6,281 nt of DNA, taken from assembly GCA_943325595.2 (NCBI GenBank), contig CALPQA020000119.1, positions 1-6,281 on the forward strand, in the 5' to 3' direction. Positions 1 through 6,281 of the stretch are shown in pieces. Made by a program: the position numbers and the translations under genes. A model generated the notes under the pieces. That model was not told where the DNA came from, searched no databases, and saw only the letters and a list, made by a program, of their open reading frames with translations. The number at the start of each line of letters is the position of its first letter. The stretch's first letter is position 1. Source of the stretch: Auritidibacter sp. Marseille-P8566. Lineage in GTDB: Bacteria > Bacteroidota > Bacteroidia > Flavobacteriales > Flavobacteriaceae.

Positions 1-1287
1 AAGCTTGTCAACTCCGTATTTTTTAGAAAGTTCTTCGTGGATTTTGGTATAATAACCGTTTCCTTCCATTTTAACTTCTGTTTTTCTGTGACAATTAATA
101 CACCATCCCATTGTAAGTGGCGCAAATTGTTTTTGAATTTCATACGTTTGAACTGGACCGTGGCAAGTTTGACATTCGATTCCCGCAGTTGTTACGTGTT
201 GAGAGTGATTGAAATACACAAAACTTTGTAAGTTATGAATACGAACCCATTTCACAGGCTCTGTTTTTCCAGTGTATTTTTGATTGTCTTTATCCCAACC
301 TACTGCTTTGTATAATTTTTGAATTTCTCCATCGTAGAATGCTTTAGAATAATCAGCTGTTGCAGTTGTATCAGATACTTCCGCAATATTTTTGTGACAA
401 TTCATACAAATATTTAATGAAGGAATTCCAGCATTTTTACTTACACGTGCAGCCGAGTGACAATACTTACAATTGATTCCATTGCTACCAGCATGTATTC
501 TGTGTGAATAATGAATTGGTTGAATTGGCTCATAGTTTTGGTCAACACCTATCTGCATTAAATATCCGTAAACGAAATAGCCACTTGCAAGCAATAAAAA
601 TATTGACGTTACTAATACTAAAAATTGGTTTTTAGCAAATGCTTTCCAAATTGGAGTTGTAGGCTGTGCTTTCGTCAATTCAATTCCATTTGCTTTTGCT
701 ACTTTAGTAAGAACATTGTTCACTAAATAAAGCATTACAATTAGCATCAACATTACAAATGACAAAACAGCTAAAACTAAATCATTAGAAACCCCACCAG
801 ATGCCTGAGTTGTTCCCGGAGGCGCAGCAGATGTAGAAACTACAGGTTCTGCTTTAGGCTCAGAAGTGTAAGCAATAATGTTATCAATATCTCCTGTAGT
901 TAATTGAGGGAAAGAGGTCATTACTGAACCATTATATTCCTTACTTACTCTAACTGCTTCGGCATCACCCGATTTTATTAAATCTTGACTGTTGTGAATC
1001 CACTTATACAGCCACTCGTTAGTTAGCCTAGAAGAAATACCTCTCAAAGCAGGACCGGTCATTTTAGCATCAAGCTTATGACAAGCGGCACAATTAGAAT
1101 TGAAAAGATCTTTTCCTTTTACAGGATCTCCACCTGTAGCTGCTGGAGCAGCAACTGCAGTAGGTGCAGGCGCAGGTGCAGCGGGAGCAGCGGTTTGCGC
1201 TAATGAAGTAACTGATAAAGTTAGCATTGCTGCAAAACTTAAAATCAAACTTCTCGAAATCGAATTATGGTTACCCACGTTTTTCAT
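1..1287 (-). CDS. actA: Multiheme cytochrome c, ActA-like subunit of alternative complex III (3' end missing)
   Basis: This gene runs off the left edge, giving 429 codons without a stop. The ATG at 1287-1285 is chosen because it opens a clear signal peptide (residues 1-30, ending SLA before Gln31). An Ala/Pro-rich linker (about 33-53) leads to a monoheme cytochrome c domain with CAACH at 66-70 and a probable distal Met123. A second linker (about 146-168) follows, then two membrane segments (about 170-190 and 221-243) joined by a Lys-rich, presumably cytoplasmic loop. The periplasmic C-terminal part has four more CxxCH sites, at 273-277, 294-298, 372-376 and 396-400, plus His-rich segments suited to bis-His ligation. 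All ten visible cysteines lie in heme motifs. ActA passes electrons from menaquinol oxidation by alternative complex III towards cytochrome c or the terminal oxidase. The family call rests on this architecture and remembered Flavobacterium homologues. Another cytochrome c3-like multiheme protein is the alternative. The neighbouring act genes are not visible. Confidence 0.82.
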   Translation of the reverse strand, partial: MKNVGNHNSISRSLILSFAAMLTLSVTSLAQTAAPAAPAPAPTAVAAPAATGGDPVKGKDLFNSNCAACHKLDAKMTGPALRGISSRLTNEWLYKWIHNSQDLIKSGDAEAVRVSKEYNGSVMTSFPQLTTGDIDNIIAYTSEPKAEPVVSTSAAPPGTTQASGGVSNDLVLAVLSFVMLMLIVMLYLVNNVLTKVAKANGIELTKAQPTTPIWKAFAKNQFLVLVTSIFLLLASGYFVYGYLMQIGVDQNYEPIQPIHYSHRIHAGSNGINCKYCHSAARVSKNAGIPSLNICMNCHKNIAEVSDTTATADYSKAFYDGEIQKLYKAVGWDKDNQKYTGKTEPVKWVRIHNLQSFVYFNHSQHVTTAGIECQTCHGPVQTYEIQKQFAPLTMGWCINCHRKTEVKMEGNGYYTKIHEELSKKYGVDKL

Positions 1288-1301
1288 ATTATTATAATAA
1301 T
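1288..1301. repeat. Perfect 14-bp A/T palindrome next to the actA-like start codon
   Basis: ATTATTATAATAAT is self-complementary and ends one base before the ATG (minus strand). In RNA it could form only a weak A-U stem. In such A/T-rich leaders it may be chance, or it may simply keep the initiation site unstructured. Confidence 0.4.
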
Positions 1302-1374
1302 TATCGACTAAAATAAAGCACTGTATCTGAAATTAAAAAAACATAACAAACCAATAACTCTTTTAAAACTTGCA

Positions 1375-1405
1375 CAAAAATACGACTTAAGAACTATTCT
1401 CAAAA
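1375..1405 (-). promoter_or_regulatory. Predicted Bacteroidetes-type promoter of the ActA-like gene
   Basis: Read on the minus strand, 1382-1375 is TATTTTTG, a perfect match to the Bacteroidetes -7 consensus TAnnTTTG. An upstream TTTTG at 1405-1401 supplies the -33 TTG, with an 18-nt spacer. Transcription would start near 1369, leaving a leader of about 80 nt before the ATG at 1287. The leader is A/T-rich, has no Shine-Dalgarno sequence, and ends in a 14-bp palindrome touching the start codon. The element matches are seen directly. Promoter function and start site are inferred. Confidence 0.6.
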
Positions 1406-1422
1406 CCCTAAAACAGTCTTAA

Positions 1423-1441
1423 ATATCAATTTATATCAATT
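1423..1441. repeat. Tandem 9-bp direct repeat in the divergent promoter region
   Basis: ATATCAATT occurs at 1423-1431 and again at 1433-1441, a period of 10 bp or about one helical turn. It lies upstream of both predicted promoters: the actA-like -33 element is at 1401-1405 and the SPOR gene -7 element at 1480-1487. A looser copy, AATCATTT, lies at 1453-1460. Spacing and position would suit a regulator binding one DNA face, but the background is very A/T-rich and no known operator is recognised. Confidence 0.35.
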
Positions 1442-1479
1442 CTAAATAACAAAATCATTTTAAGATATTTAATAAAGAT

Positions 1480-1487
1480 TACATTTG
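1480..1487 (+). promoter_or_regulatory. Predicted -7 element of the SPOR-domain gene promoter
   Basis: TACATTTG at 1480-1487 is an exact match to TAnnTTTG. No TTG stands at the expected -33 distance, so the promoter is incomplete by sequence and may need an activator. Transcription would begin about 1493-1495, roughly 12 nt before the ATG at 1506. This argues that the in-frame TTG at 1485, which lies inside the element, is not the translation start. Confidence 0.5.
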
Positions 1488-1505
1488 TATAAAAATCACC
1501 GCTTT

Positions 1506-1895
1506 ATGAAAATATTAACGATAAAAACGCTCTCAAAATCAGCACTATTTTTTTTGCTAATCAACTCAAATTTATTTGCTCAGGAAGAAAAAGTTACCGT
1601 TTCACAAAATCCAAAATTTGAAAATTTATTGAATGAAAAGAGAAAAATAAATGCCTCTATAACAGTTAATGACGTTTATAAAATTCAAATTTATAATGGT
1701 GATAGTGAAACTTCTAAAAAGATATTAACGGATTTTAAACGCGATTTTTTAGATTTTGACGCTACAATTATTTTTAATACGCCGGCCTACAAAGTATGGG
1801 TTGGGAACTTCAAAACGAGAATTGAAGCCGAAAAAAAATTAATGATTTTCAAAAAAAGATATCCCAATGCATTTGTGATTAAACCCAATAAATAG
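1506..1895 (+). CDS. Small exported SPOR-domain protein
   Basis: This 129-residue protein has a cleavable signal peptide (residues 1-25, with cleavage near FA-Q26), a short charged linker (about 27-55) and a SPOR domain filling the rest (about 56-127). SPOR hallmarks are the strand YKIQIYNG (58-65), the segment YKVWVGNF (95-102) followed by an alpha-helix with EAEKKL, and a closing strand YPNAFVI (119-125). SPOR domains bind peptidoglycan glycan strands stripped of stem peptides, typically near division sites, so a periplasmic wall-binding role is likely but not shown. There is no transmembrane anchor after the signal peptide and no enzymatic domain. The ATG at 1506 is preferred over the in-frame TTG at 1485 because the signal peptide starts there and the TTG lies in the predicted promoter. 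It is a single gene transcribed against infB, ending at a shared terminator. Its specific function is not known to me. Confidence 0.85.
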   Translation: MKILTIKTLSKSALFFLLINSNLFAQEEKVTVSQNPKFENLLNEKRKINASITVNDVYKIQIYNGDSETSKKILTDFKRDFLDFDATIIFNTPAYKVWVGNFKTRIEAEKKLMIFKKRYPNAFVIKPNK

Positions 1896-1907
1896 CATTT
1901 ATTTTAT

Positions 1908-1941
1908 AAAAAAAAACGTCCCGATTGCTCGGGACGTTTTT
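1908..1941. terminator. Bidirectional intrinsic terminator between the SPOR gene and infB
   Basis: CGTCCCGA at 1917-1924 pairs perfectly with TCGGGACG at 1929-1936 around a TTGC loop. The A tract at 1908-1916 and the T tract at 1937-1941 extend the pairing by five A-T pairs. The plus strand ends in five T residues after the stem and the minus strand in nine. It begins 12 bp after the SPOR gene stop and lies 15 bp beyond the infB stop, so it should end both convergent transcripts and insulate the ActA-like gene from the infB operon. Confidence 0.9.
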
Positions 1942-1956
1942 GTATAAAACTGAATT

Positions 1957-4848
1957 TTATTTCAGTTTCTTTTTGATGGCAACTTCATGGTACGATTCAA
2001 TAATATCTCTTTCTTCAATATCATTGTATCCTTTAATTTGAATACCACAATCATACCCTTTAGCAACATCTCGAACATCGTCTTTGAAACGTTTTAAAGC
2101 TAATAATTCTCCAGTAAATACTACAACACCATCTCTGATAATTCTCATTTTGGCGTTTTTAACTATTTTACCGTCCATTACCATACTTCCTGCAATTGAA
2201 CCTACTTTAGAGATTTTGAAGATCTCTCTAATTTCGGCAGTTCCAAGAATTTCTTCTTTCATTTCAGGAGCTAACATTCCTTCCATCGCATCTTTTAAGT
2301 CATCAATAGCAGCATAAATAATTGAATAGTAACGGATATCAATTTCTTCTTTGTCTGCTAATTGTCTAGCATTTCCAGCAGGACGGACATTAAATCCGAT
2401 AATAATTGCATCTGATGCAGAAGCCAACATTACGTCAGTTTCAGTAATTGCTCCAACTCCTTTATGTATGATATTAATTTGAATTTCTTCTGTAGATAAT
2501 TTAGAGAACGAATCAGATAGTGCTTCAACAGAACCATCCACATCCCCTTTCAAGATGATGTTCAATTCTTTAAATTGTCCTAAAGCAATTCTACGTCCGA
2601 TTTCATCAAGTGTGATGTGTCGTTGTGTACGAACAGATTGTTCCCGCATCAATTGAGAACGTTTTGAAGCAATTTGTTTCGCTTCTTTCTCGTCTTCAAA
2701 AACGTTGAATTTATCTCCCGCAGTAGCAGCTCCATCTAATCCCAATACTGAAACTGGCGTTGAAGGTCCTGCTTCTGTAACAACATGCCCTCTCTCATCG
2801 TGCATTGCTTTAATTTTTCCATGGTGTTTTCCAGCAAGCATATAATCACCAACTTTCAAAGTTCCATGTTGAACTAATATTGTAGAAACATATCCTTTAC
2901 CTTTATCCAAGAAAGCTTCAACAACAGTTCCTTGAGCGGCTTTATTAGGGTTTGATTTTAGATCTAAAATTTCTGCTTCAAGCAATACTTTTTCTAATAA
3001 TTCTTTTACACCTGTCCCTACTTTTGCAGAAATATCGTGTGATTGAATTTTTCCACCCCAATCTTCAACAAGTAAATTCATACCTGCTAATTTTTCTTTT
3101 ATTTTCTCAACATTAGCATTTGGCTTATCAATTTTGTTGATTGCAAATATAATAGGAACTCCCGCTGCTTGAGCATGAGAAATTGCTTCTTTTGTTTGAG
3201 GCATGATATCGTCATCGGCAGCAATTACAATAATTGCAATATCGGTAACTTGAGCACCACGCGCACGCATTGCTGTAAATGCCTCGTGTCCTGGTGTATC
3301 TAAAAATGCTATTTTTTGACCGTCTTCTAACGTTACTCCGTAGGCACCGATGTGTTGTGTAATTCCTCCAGATTCACCTGCAATTACATTTTCCTTACGG
3401 ATGTAATCTAGCAAAGATGTTTTACCGTGATCGACGTGACCCATTACAGTTACAATTGGCGCTCTGAAAACTAAATCTTCTTCTTTATCTGCAACAACTT
3501 GAATCGCTTCTTCGATGTCTACAGTGATAAATTCAACTTCATAACCAAATTCATCTGCAACAATAGTTAATGTTTCAGCATCAAGACGTTGGTTCATGGT
3601 AACCATTATTCCAAGTGACATACAAGTTCCAATAACTTTCGTAATTGGCACATCCATCATGATGGCAATTTCTCCAACAGTAACGAATTCGGTAACTTTT
3701 ATAGTTTTACTTCCTTCATCTATTGCTCTTTGCTCGTCATCTGATTTTTGACGGTGCGTATCTCTTTTATCTCTTCTGTATTTTGCTGCTTTAGATTTAC
3801 CACCTTTTCCTTGTAGTTTTTCTAAAGTTTCACGGATTTGATTTTTTACTTCTTCTTCTGTAGGCTCTACTTTTGCAACAATTGCAGGTCTGTTTCCTTT
3901 TACAAATCCAGGACGAGCACTTCTGTTGGCATTGAAACCTCCACCACCAACATTTGGTGTAATTTTATTAGGATTTGGCGCACCTGGAACTCCAGGAGTT
4001 GCAGGTGGTCTTGGAGCACCTGGCTTAGTAATAATACGTTTCCTTTTATTTTTATTGGCATTATTAGCACCTACTGCACCTGGCGCACCTGGTTTGTTTG
4101 GTGTAATTTTAGGCTCTTCTTTTTTCTTTTTAGGTTTGTTGAATTGAGATAAATCAATTACTTGACCTGTTAAAGTTGCACCAGAAAGTTTTTGATATTG
4201 AGTCGTAAAATCTTCGATTGGAGCTTCAACAACAACTTTTGGAGTTTTTACTATTGGTTCTGGAGTTTCTACCGCTTCTTTATTTGCTACTATTGGCTTA
4301 ACTTCTTTTTTTACAAAAGCTTGTTTTGCCTTTGGAACTTCAATTGCCTCTTTAACAGGCGCATCTTGTTCAACACTAGGAGCAACTTTAGAAGATTCGG
4401 TTTGAATAGGCTTTGCAACTTCTGCTGCAGCTTCAATTGGAGCTTCAACTTTAGCAACTGGTGACGCAGCAGGTTTTTTAGGATTTAAATCCAATGTACC
4501 TACTTGCTTAGGAGCAGAAACAACAGTTCTCGCTTTGATAACTTCTTGTTGCTGTCTTTGACGCTCTTCATCTAGCTTGCGTTTGTCATCGATTTCTTTT
4601 TCTCTTTCGATGCGCAAGGCTTCTTTTTCTTTTCTTTTCTCTTCGCCAACTTCTTTCGAAGCCTCTTTGTTCCCCTTGTCGCCTGCAAATTGGTTTTGAA
4701 GAATACCGAATTCCTTATCAGAAATTTTTGCGTTTGGATTTGCATCAATGGCAATTCCCTTATCTTTTAGATAATCCACAGCTCTTTCTAACGAAATATT
4801 CAATTCCCTTAAAACCTTGTTTATTCTAATTACTCTCTCTTCAGACAT
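1957..4848 (-). CDS. infB: Translation initiation factor IF-2
   Basis: IF-2 is the cytoplasmic GTPase that places initiator fMet-tRNA on the 30S subunit and promotes 50S joining. The 963 residues show an N-terminal IF2_N helical domain (1-55), a charged coiled stretch (about 60-108), an Ala/Pro/Val/Lys-rich linker (about 109-245), a Pro/Gly/Ala/Asn-rich stretch (about 250-320), and a second IF2_N-like domain (about 380-440). The G domain has GHVDHGKT (470-477), a switch segment [10 protein letters not shown] (494-503), DTPGHEAF (517-524), NKID (571-574) and SAK (607-609). Domain II (about 635-715), domain III (about 745-855) and the C-terminal fMet-tRNA-binding domain (about 865-960) follow. 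All GTPase motifs are intact and the protein is complete. The start has AAAAAGG only 4 nt upstream, a short spacing for a Shine-Dalgarno. It lies 50 bp after nusA with no promoter-like motif between, so cotranscription is expected. No methionine occurs from residue 2 to 396. Confidence 0.98.
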   Translation of the reverse strand: MSEERVIRINKVLRELNISLERAVDYLKDKGIAIDANPNAKISDKEFGILQNQFAGDKGNKEASKEVGEEKRKEKEALRIEREKEIDDKRKLDEERQRQQQEVIKARTVVSAPKQVGTLDLNPKKPAASPVAKVEAPIEAAAEVAKPIQTESSKVAPSVEQDAPVKEAIEVPKAKQAFVKKEVKPIVANKEAVETPEPIVKTPKVVVEAPIEDFTTQYQKLSGATLTGQVIDLSQFNKPKKKKEEPKITPNKPGAPGAVGANNANKNKRKRIITKPGAPRPPATPGVPGAPNPNKITPNVGGGGFNANRSARPGFVKGNRPAIVAKVEPTEEEVKNQIRETLEKLQGKGGKSKAAKYRRDKRDTHRQKSDDEQRAIDEGSKTIKVTEFVTVGEIAIMMDVPITKVIGTCMSLGIMVTMNQRLDAETLTIVADEFGYEVEFITVDIEEAIQVVADKEEDLVFRAPIVTVMGHVDHGKTSLLDYIRKENVIAGESGGITQHIGAYGVTLEDGQKIAFLDTPGHEAFTAMRARGAQVTDIAIIVIAADDDIMPQTKEAISHAQAAGVPIIFAINKIDKPNANVEKIKEKLAGMNLLVEDWGGKIQSHDISAKVGTGVKELLEKVLLEAEILDLKSNPNKAAQGTVVEAFLDKGKGYVSTILVQHGTLKVGDYMLAGKHHGKIKAMHDERGHVVTEAGPSTPVSVLGLDGAATAGDKFNVFEDEKEAKQIASKRSQLMREQSVRTQRHITLDEIGRRIALGQFKELNIILKGDVDGSVEALSDSFSKLSTEEIQINIIHKGVGAITETDVMLASASDAIIIGFNVRPAGNARQLADKEEIDIRYYSIIYAAIDDLKDAMEGMLAPEMKEEILGTAEIREIFKISKVGSIAGSMVMDGKIVKNAKMRIIRDGVVVFTGELLALKRFKDDVRDVAKGYDCGIQIKGYNDIEERDIIESYHEVAIKKKLK
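3970..4101 (-). repeat. Collagen-like Pro/Gly/Ala low-complexity tract within infB
   Basis: This segment encodes about residues 250-293 of IF-2, where PGAP-type units recur ([25 protein letters not shown]). The DNA carries repeated GCACCTGG-like words on the plus strand. It is part of the disordered linker between the N-terminal and GTPase regions. Such tracts tend to vary in length between relatives through repeat slippage, which is inferred here and not observed. Confidence 0.6.
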
Positions 4849-4898
4849 AAAACCTTTTTATTATTACCTTTTTTGTTGTGTTGTTAGAAGAAATTCAT

Positions 4899-6143
4899 TT
4901 AGCTTTCAAATTCTTCTTTCAATATTCTCATTACATCTAAAATTGTTTCCTCTTCTAGGTCAGTTCTTCTTACCAAATCATTTACATCTTGACCTAAAAT
5001 ACTTCTTGCAGTATCCAACCCAATTTTTGCAAACTCTTCAATTACCCATGCTTCGATTTCATCTGAAAACTCTGTTAATTCAACATCGTCATCACTTTCG
5101 ACCGTGCTTCCTTCTCTGATTACATCTAATTCATAACCTGTCAATTGACCTGCTAATCTGATGTTATGTCCACCTCTTCCGATGGCTTTTGATACTTCTT
5201 CTAATTTCAAAAATACTTCTGCTCTTTTTGTTTCTTCATTTATTTTTATTGAAGAAACTTTTGCAGGACTCAATGCTCTTGTAATAAACAATTGAATGTT
5301 ATCAGTATAATTAATAACATCAATATTTTCGTTTCCTAATTCACGAACAATTCCATGAATACGAGAACCTTTCATACCAACACAAGCACCAACTGGGTCA
5401 ATACGGTCATCATAAGAATCTACAGCTACTTTTGCTTTTTCACCTGGAATTCTCACTACTTTTTTAACCATAATTAAACCGTCAAAAACTTCAGGGATTT
5501 CTTGTTCAAATAATTTTTCTAAGAACAATTCTGATGTTCTAGACATAATAATTTGAGGTTTGTTACCTTTCAATTCAACGCTTTCAATAATTCCACGAAC
5601 ATTATCTCCTTTACGGAAAAAGTCAGATGGAATTTGTTTTTCTTTTGGTAAAATAATTTCATTTCCTTCATCATCAACCAAGATCACAACTCTTGGACGA
5701 ACATGGTGTACTTCTGCAGTATATATTTCGCCAATTAAATCTTTAAATTGTTTGTAAAGATTTGTGTTGTCGTGTTCGTGAATTTTAGAGATTAAATTTT
5801 GACGCAAAGCCAAAATAGCTCTTCTTCCAAGATCTACTAATTTTACTTCTTCAGAAACTTCTTCTCCAATTTCAAAATCGGGTTCAATTTTTCTAGCTTC
5901 TGTTAAAGTAATTTCAAGGTGGTCTAAGTCCAAATCATCGTCAGCAACGATAACTCTTCTTTGCCAAATTTCCATATCTCCTTTATCTGGATTAATAATA
6001 ATATCAAAATTATCATCCGAACCAAATTTTTTCTTCAATGCATTTCTAAACACATCTTCTAATATCGCCATAAGCGTTACACGATCAATAAGTTTATCAT
6101 CTTTAAACTCTGAAAATGAATCGATTAATGCTAAATTTTCCAT
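4899..6143 (-). CDS. nusA: Transcription termination/antitermination factor NusA
   Basis: NusA binds RNA polymerase and nascent RNA and modulates pausing, intrinsic termination and antitermination. The 414 residues contain the polymerase-binding N-terminal domain (about 1-125), an S1 domain (about 135-203), a first KH domain (about 225-290, with the GxxG loop GMKG at 256-259 in a DPVGACVGMKGSR context) and a second KH domain (about 295-345, with GRGG at 322-325). An acidic C-terminal segment (about 348-414) holds one predicted helical module. E. coli NusA is about 495 residues with two acidic repeats, so this is a shorter form, as in many non-proteobacterial NusA proteins. The ATG at 6143 lies 10 bp after the rimP stop, without an obvious Shine-Dalgarno. 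The order rimP-nusA-infB is a conserved bacterial operon, and the tight spacing supports one transcript whose promoter is outside the window. Confidence 0.98.
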   Translation of the reverse strand: MENLALIDSFSEFKDDKLIDRVTLMAILEDVFRNALKKKFGSDDNFDIIINPDKGDMEIWQRRVIVADDDLDLDHLEITLTEARKIEPDFEIGEEVSEEVKLVDLGRRAILALRQNLISKIHEHDNTNLYKQFKDLIGEIYTAEVHHVRPRVVILVDDEGNEIILPKEKQIPSDFFRKGDNVRGIIESVELKGNKPQIIMSRTSELFLEKLFEQEIPEVFDGLIMVKKVVRIPGEKAKVAVDSYDDRIDPVGACVGMKGSRIHGIVRELGNENIDVINYTDNIQLFITRALSPAKVSSIKINEETKRAEVFLKLEEVSKAIGRGGHNIRLAGQLTGYELDVIREGSTVESDDDVELTEFSDEIEAWVIEEFAKIGLDTARSILGQDVNDLVRRTDLEEETILDVMRILKEEFES

Positions 6144-6153
6144 GTACTATCAA

Positions 6154-6281
6154 TTAAAAAATTATTACAACTATTGCTTTTTTTATTTCTGAATAAGAAA
6201 TTTCCTGCTTTTTTTGAACAGTTTCTTTCCCTTTTCCAATTTTTTTAGGCTCCCTTGCCTCCCATTCTAAAACTATAAAAC
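6154..6281 (-). CDS. rimP: Ribosome maturation factor RimP (C-terminal 41 residues; 5' part outside window)
   Basis: An open frame entering from the right edge gives 41 residues and a TAA stop at 6156-6154. It begins [18 protein letters not shown] and ends [11 protein letters not shown]. This fits the C-terminal SH3-like domain of RimP as found in Bacteroidetes, including its closing basic/hydrophobic strand. RimP assists maturation of the 30S ribosomal subunit. The call is strengthened by position: rimP is regularly the gene just upstream of nusA. The gap to nusA is 10 bp, consistent with an operon. Only the tail is visible, so completeness upstream cannot be judged. Confidence 0.88.
   Translation of the reverse strand, partial: FIVLEWEAREPKKIGKGKETVQKKQEISYSEIKKAIVVIIF

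Noticed and set aside
1..6. Window begins exactly with AAGCTT, a HindIII site
   Set aside because: This may reflect a clone boundary, but it is inside the coding frame (Lys-Leu) and has no biological meaning by itself.
1100..1297. 65-codon plus-strand open frame rich in Ala and Gly
   Set aside because: It is antisense to the signal peptide, Ala/Pro linker and first heme site of the ActA-like gene. Its composition simply mirrors the repeated GCA/CCT codons of that linker.
1485..1505. TTG at 1485 as an upstream start for the SPOR-domain gene
   Set aside because: It overlaps the predicted -7 element TACATTTG and would add seven residues before an otherwise normal signal peptide. The ATG at 1506 is better.
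3838..4464. Three plus-strand open frames opposite the IF-2 linker, and a minus-strand frame at 4572-4754
   Set aside because: They are shadows of the low-complexity infB coding region, with skewed residue composition (Phe/Trp/Arg/Asn or Lys-rich), no recognisable domain and no separate expression signals.
4849..4898. nusA-infB gap considered for a promoter, small RNA or attenuator
   Set aside because: The 50 bp contain no hairpin with a T tract and no TAnnTTTG on the minus strand. It looks like a simple operon spacer.
5208..5215. Minus-strand TATTTTTG inside nusA, a match to the -7 consensus
   Set aside because: There is no -33 TTG at a suitable distance, it lies inside the coding sequence, and such words are expected by chance in A/T-rich DNA.
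1..6281. Searched for a novel defence, mobile or CRISPR-like system
   Set aside because: All coding space is accounted for by housekeeping, respiratory and envelope genes. No transposase, integrase, spaced repeat array or reverse-transcriptase motif was seen.

Overview
The window looks like chromosomal DNA from a Flavobacterium-type member of the Bacteroidetes (Flavobacteriia). The case rests on A/T-rich, A/T-ending codons, perfect Bacteroidetes -7 promoter elements (TAnnTTTG), weak or absent Shine-Dalgarno sequences, an IF-2 with a long Lys/Ala/Pro-rich linker, a short NusA, and an ActA-type multiheme cytochrome c of alternative complex III with a fused N-terminal monoheme domain. The genus is inferred from recognising these families, not from a database match.

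Layout from left to right. (1) Positions 1-1287, minus strand: a 429-codon fragment, open at the left edge, of a membrane-anchored multiheme cytochrome c, best read as ActA, the first subunit of the quinol-oxidising alternative complex III. The rest of its operon would lie to the left. (2) Positions 1288-1505: a 218-bp A/T-rich divergent intergenic region with a good promoter for the cytochrome gene, a likely -7 element for the plus-strand gene, and a 10-bp-period direct repeat between them. (3) Positions 1506-1895, plus strand: a 129-residue exported SPOR-domain protein. (4) Positions 1908-1941: a strong symmetric hairpin flanked by an A tract and a T tract, serving as a bidirectional terminator between convergent genes. 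(5) Positions 1957-6281, minus strand: the end of the conserved translation/transcription operon rimP-nusA-infB, with rimP cut by the right edge. Its promoter is outside the window.

The three right-hand genes act in ribosome maturation (RimP), transcription elongation, termination and antitermination (NusA) and translation initiation (IF-2). They are tightly spaced and co-oriented. The cytochrome gene points the same way but is separated from them by the terminator, the oppositely oriented SPOR gene and its own promoter, so it should be a separate transcription unit. I see no tRNA, rRNA, CRISPR array, insertion sequence, toxin-antitoxin pair or phage gene. I do not find convincing evidence of an undescribed system. 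The points most worth checking are the modular cytochrome, the divergent regulatory region and the uncharacterised small SPOR protein.
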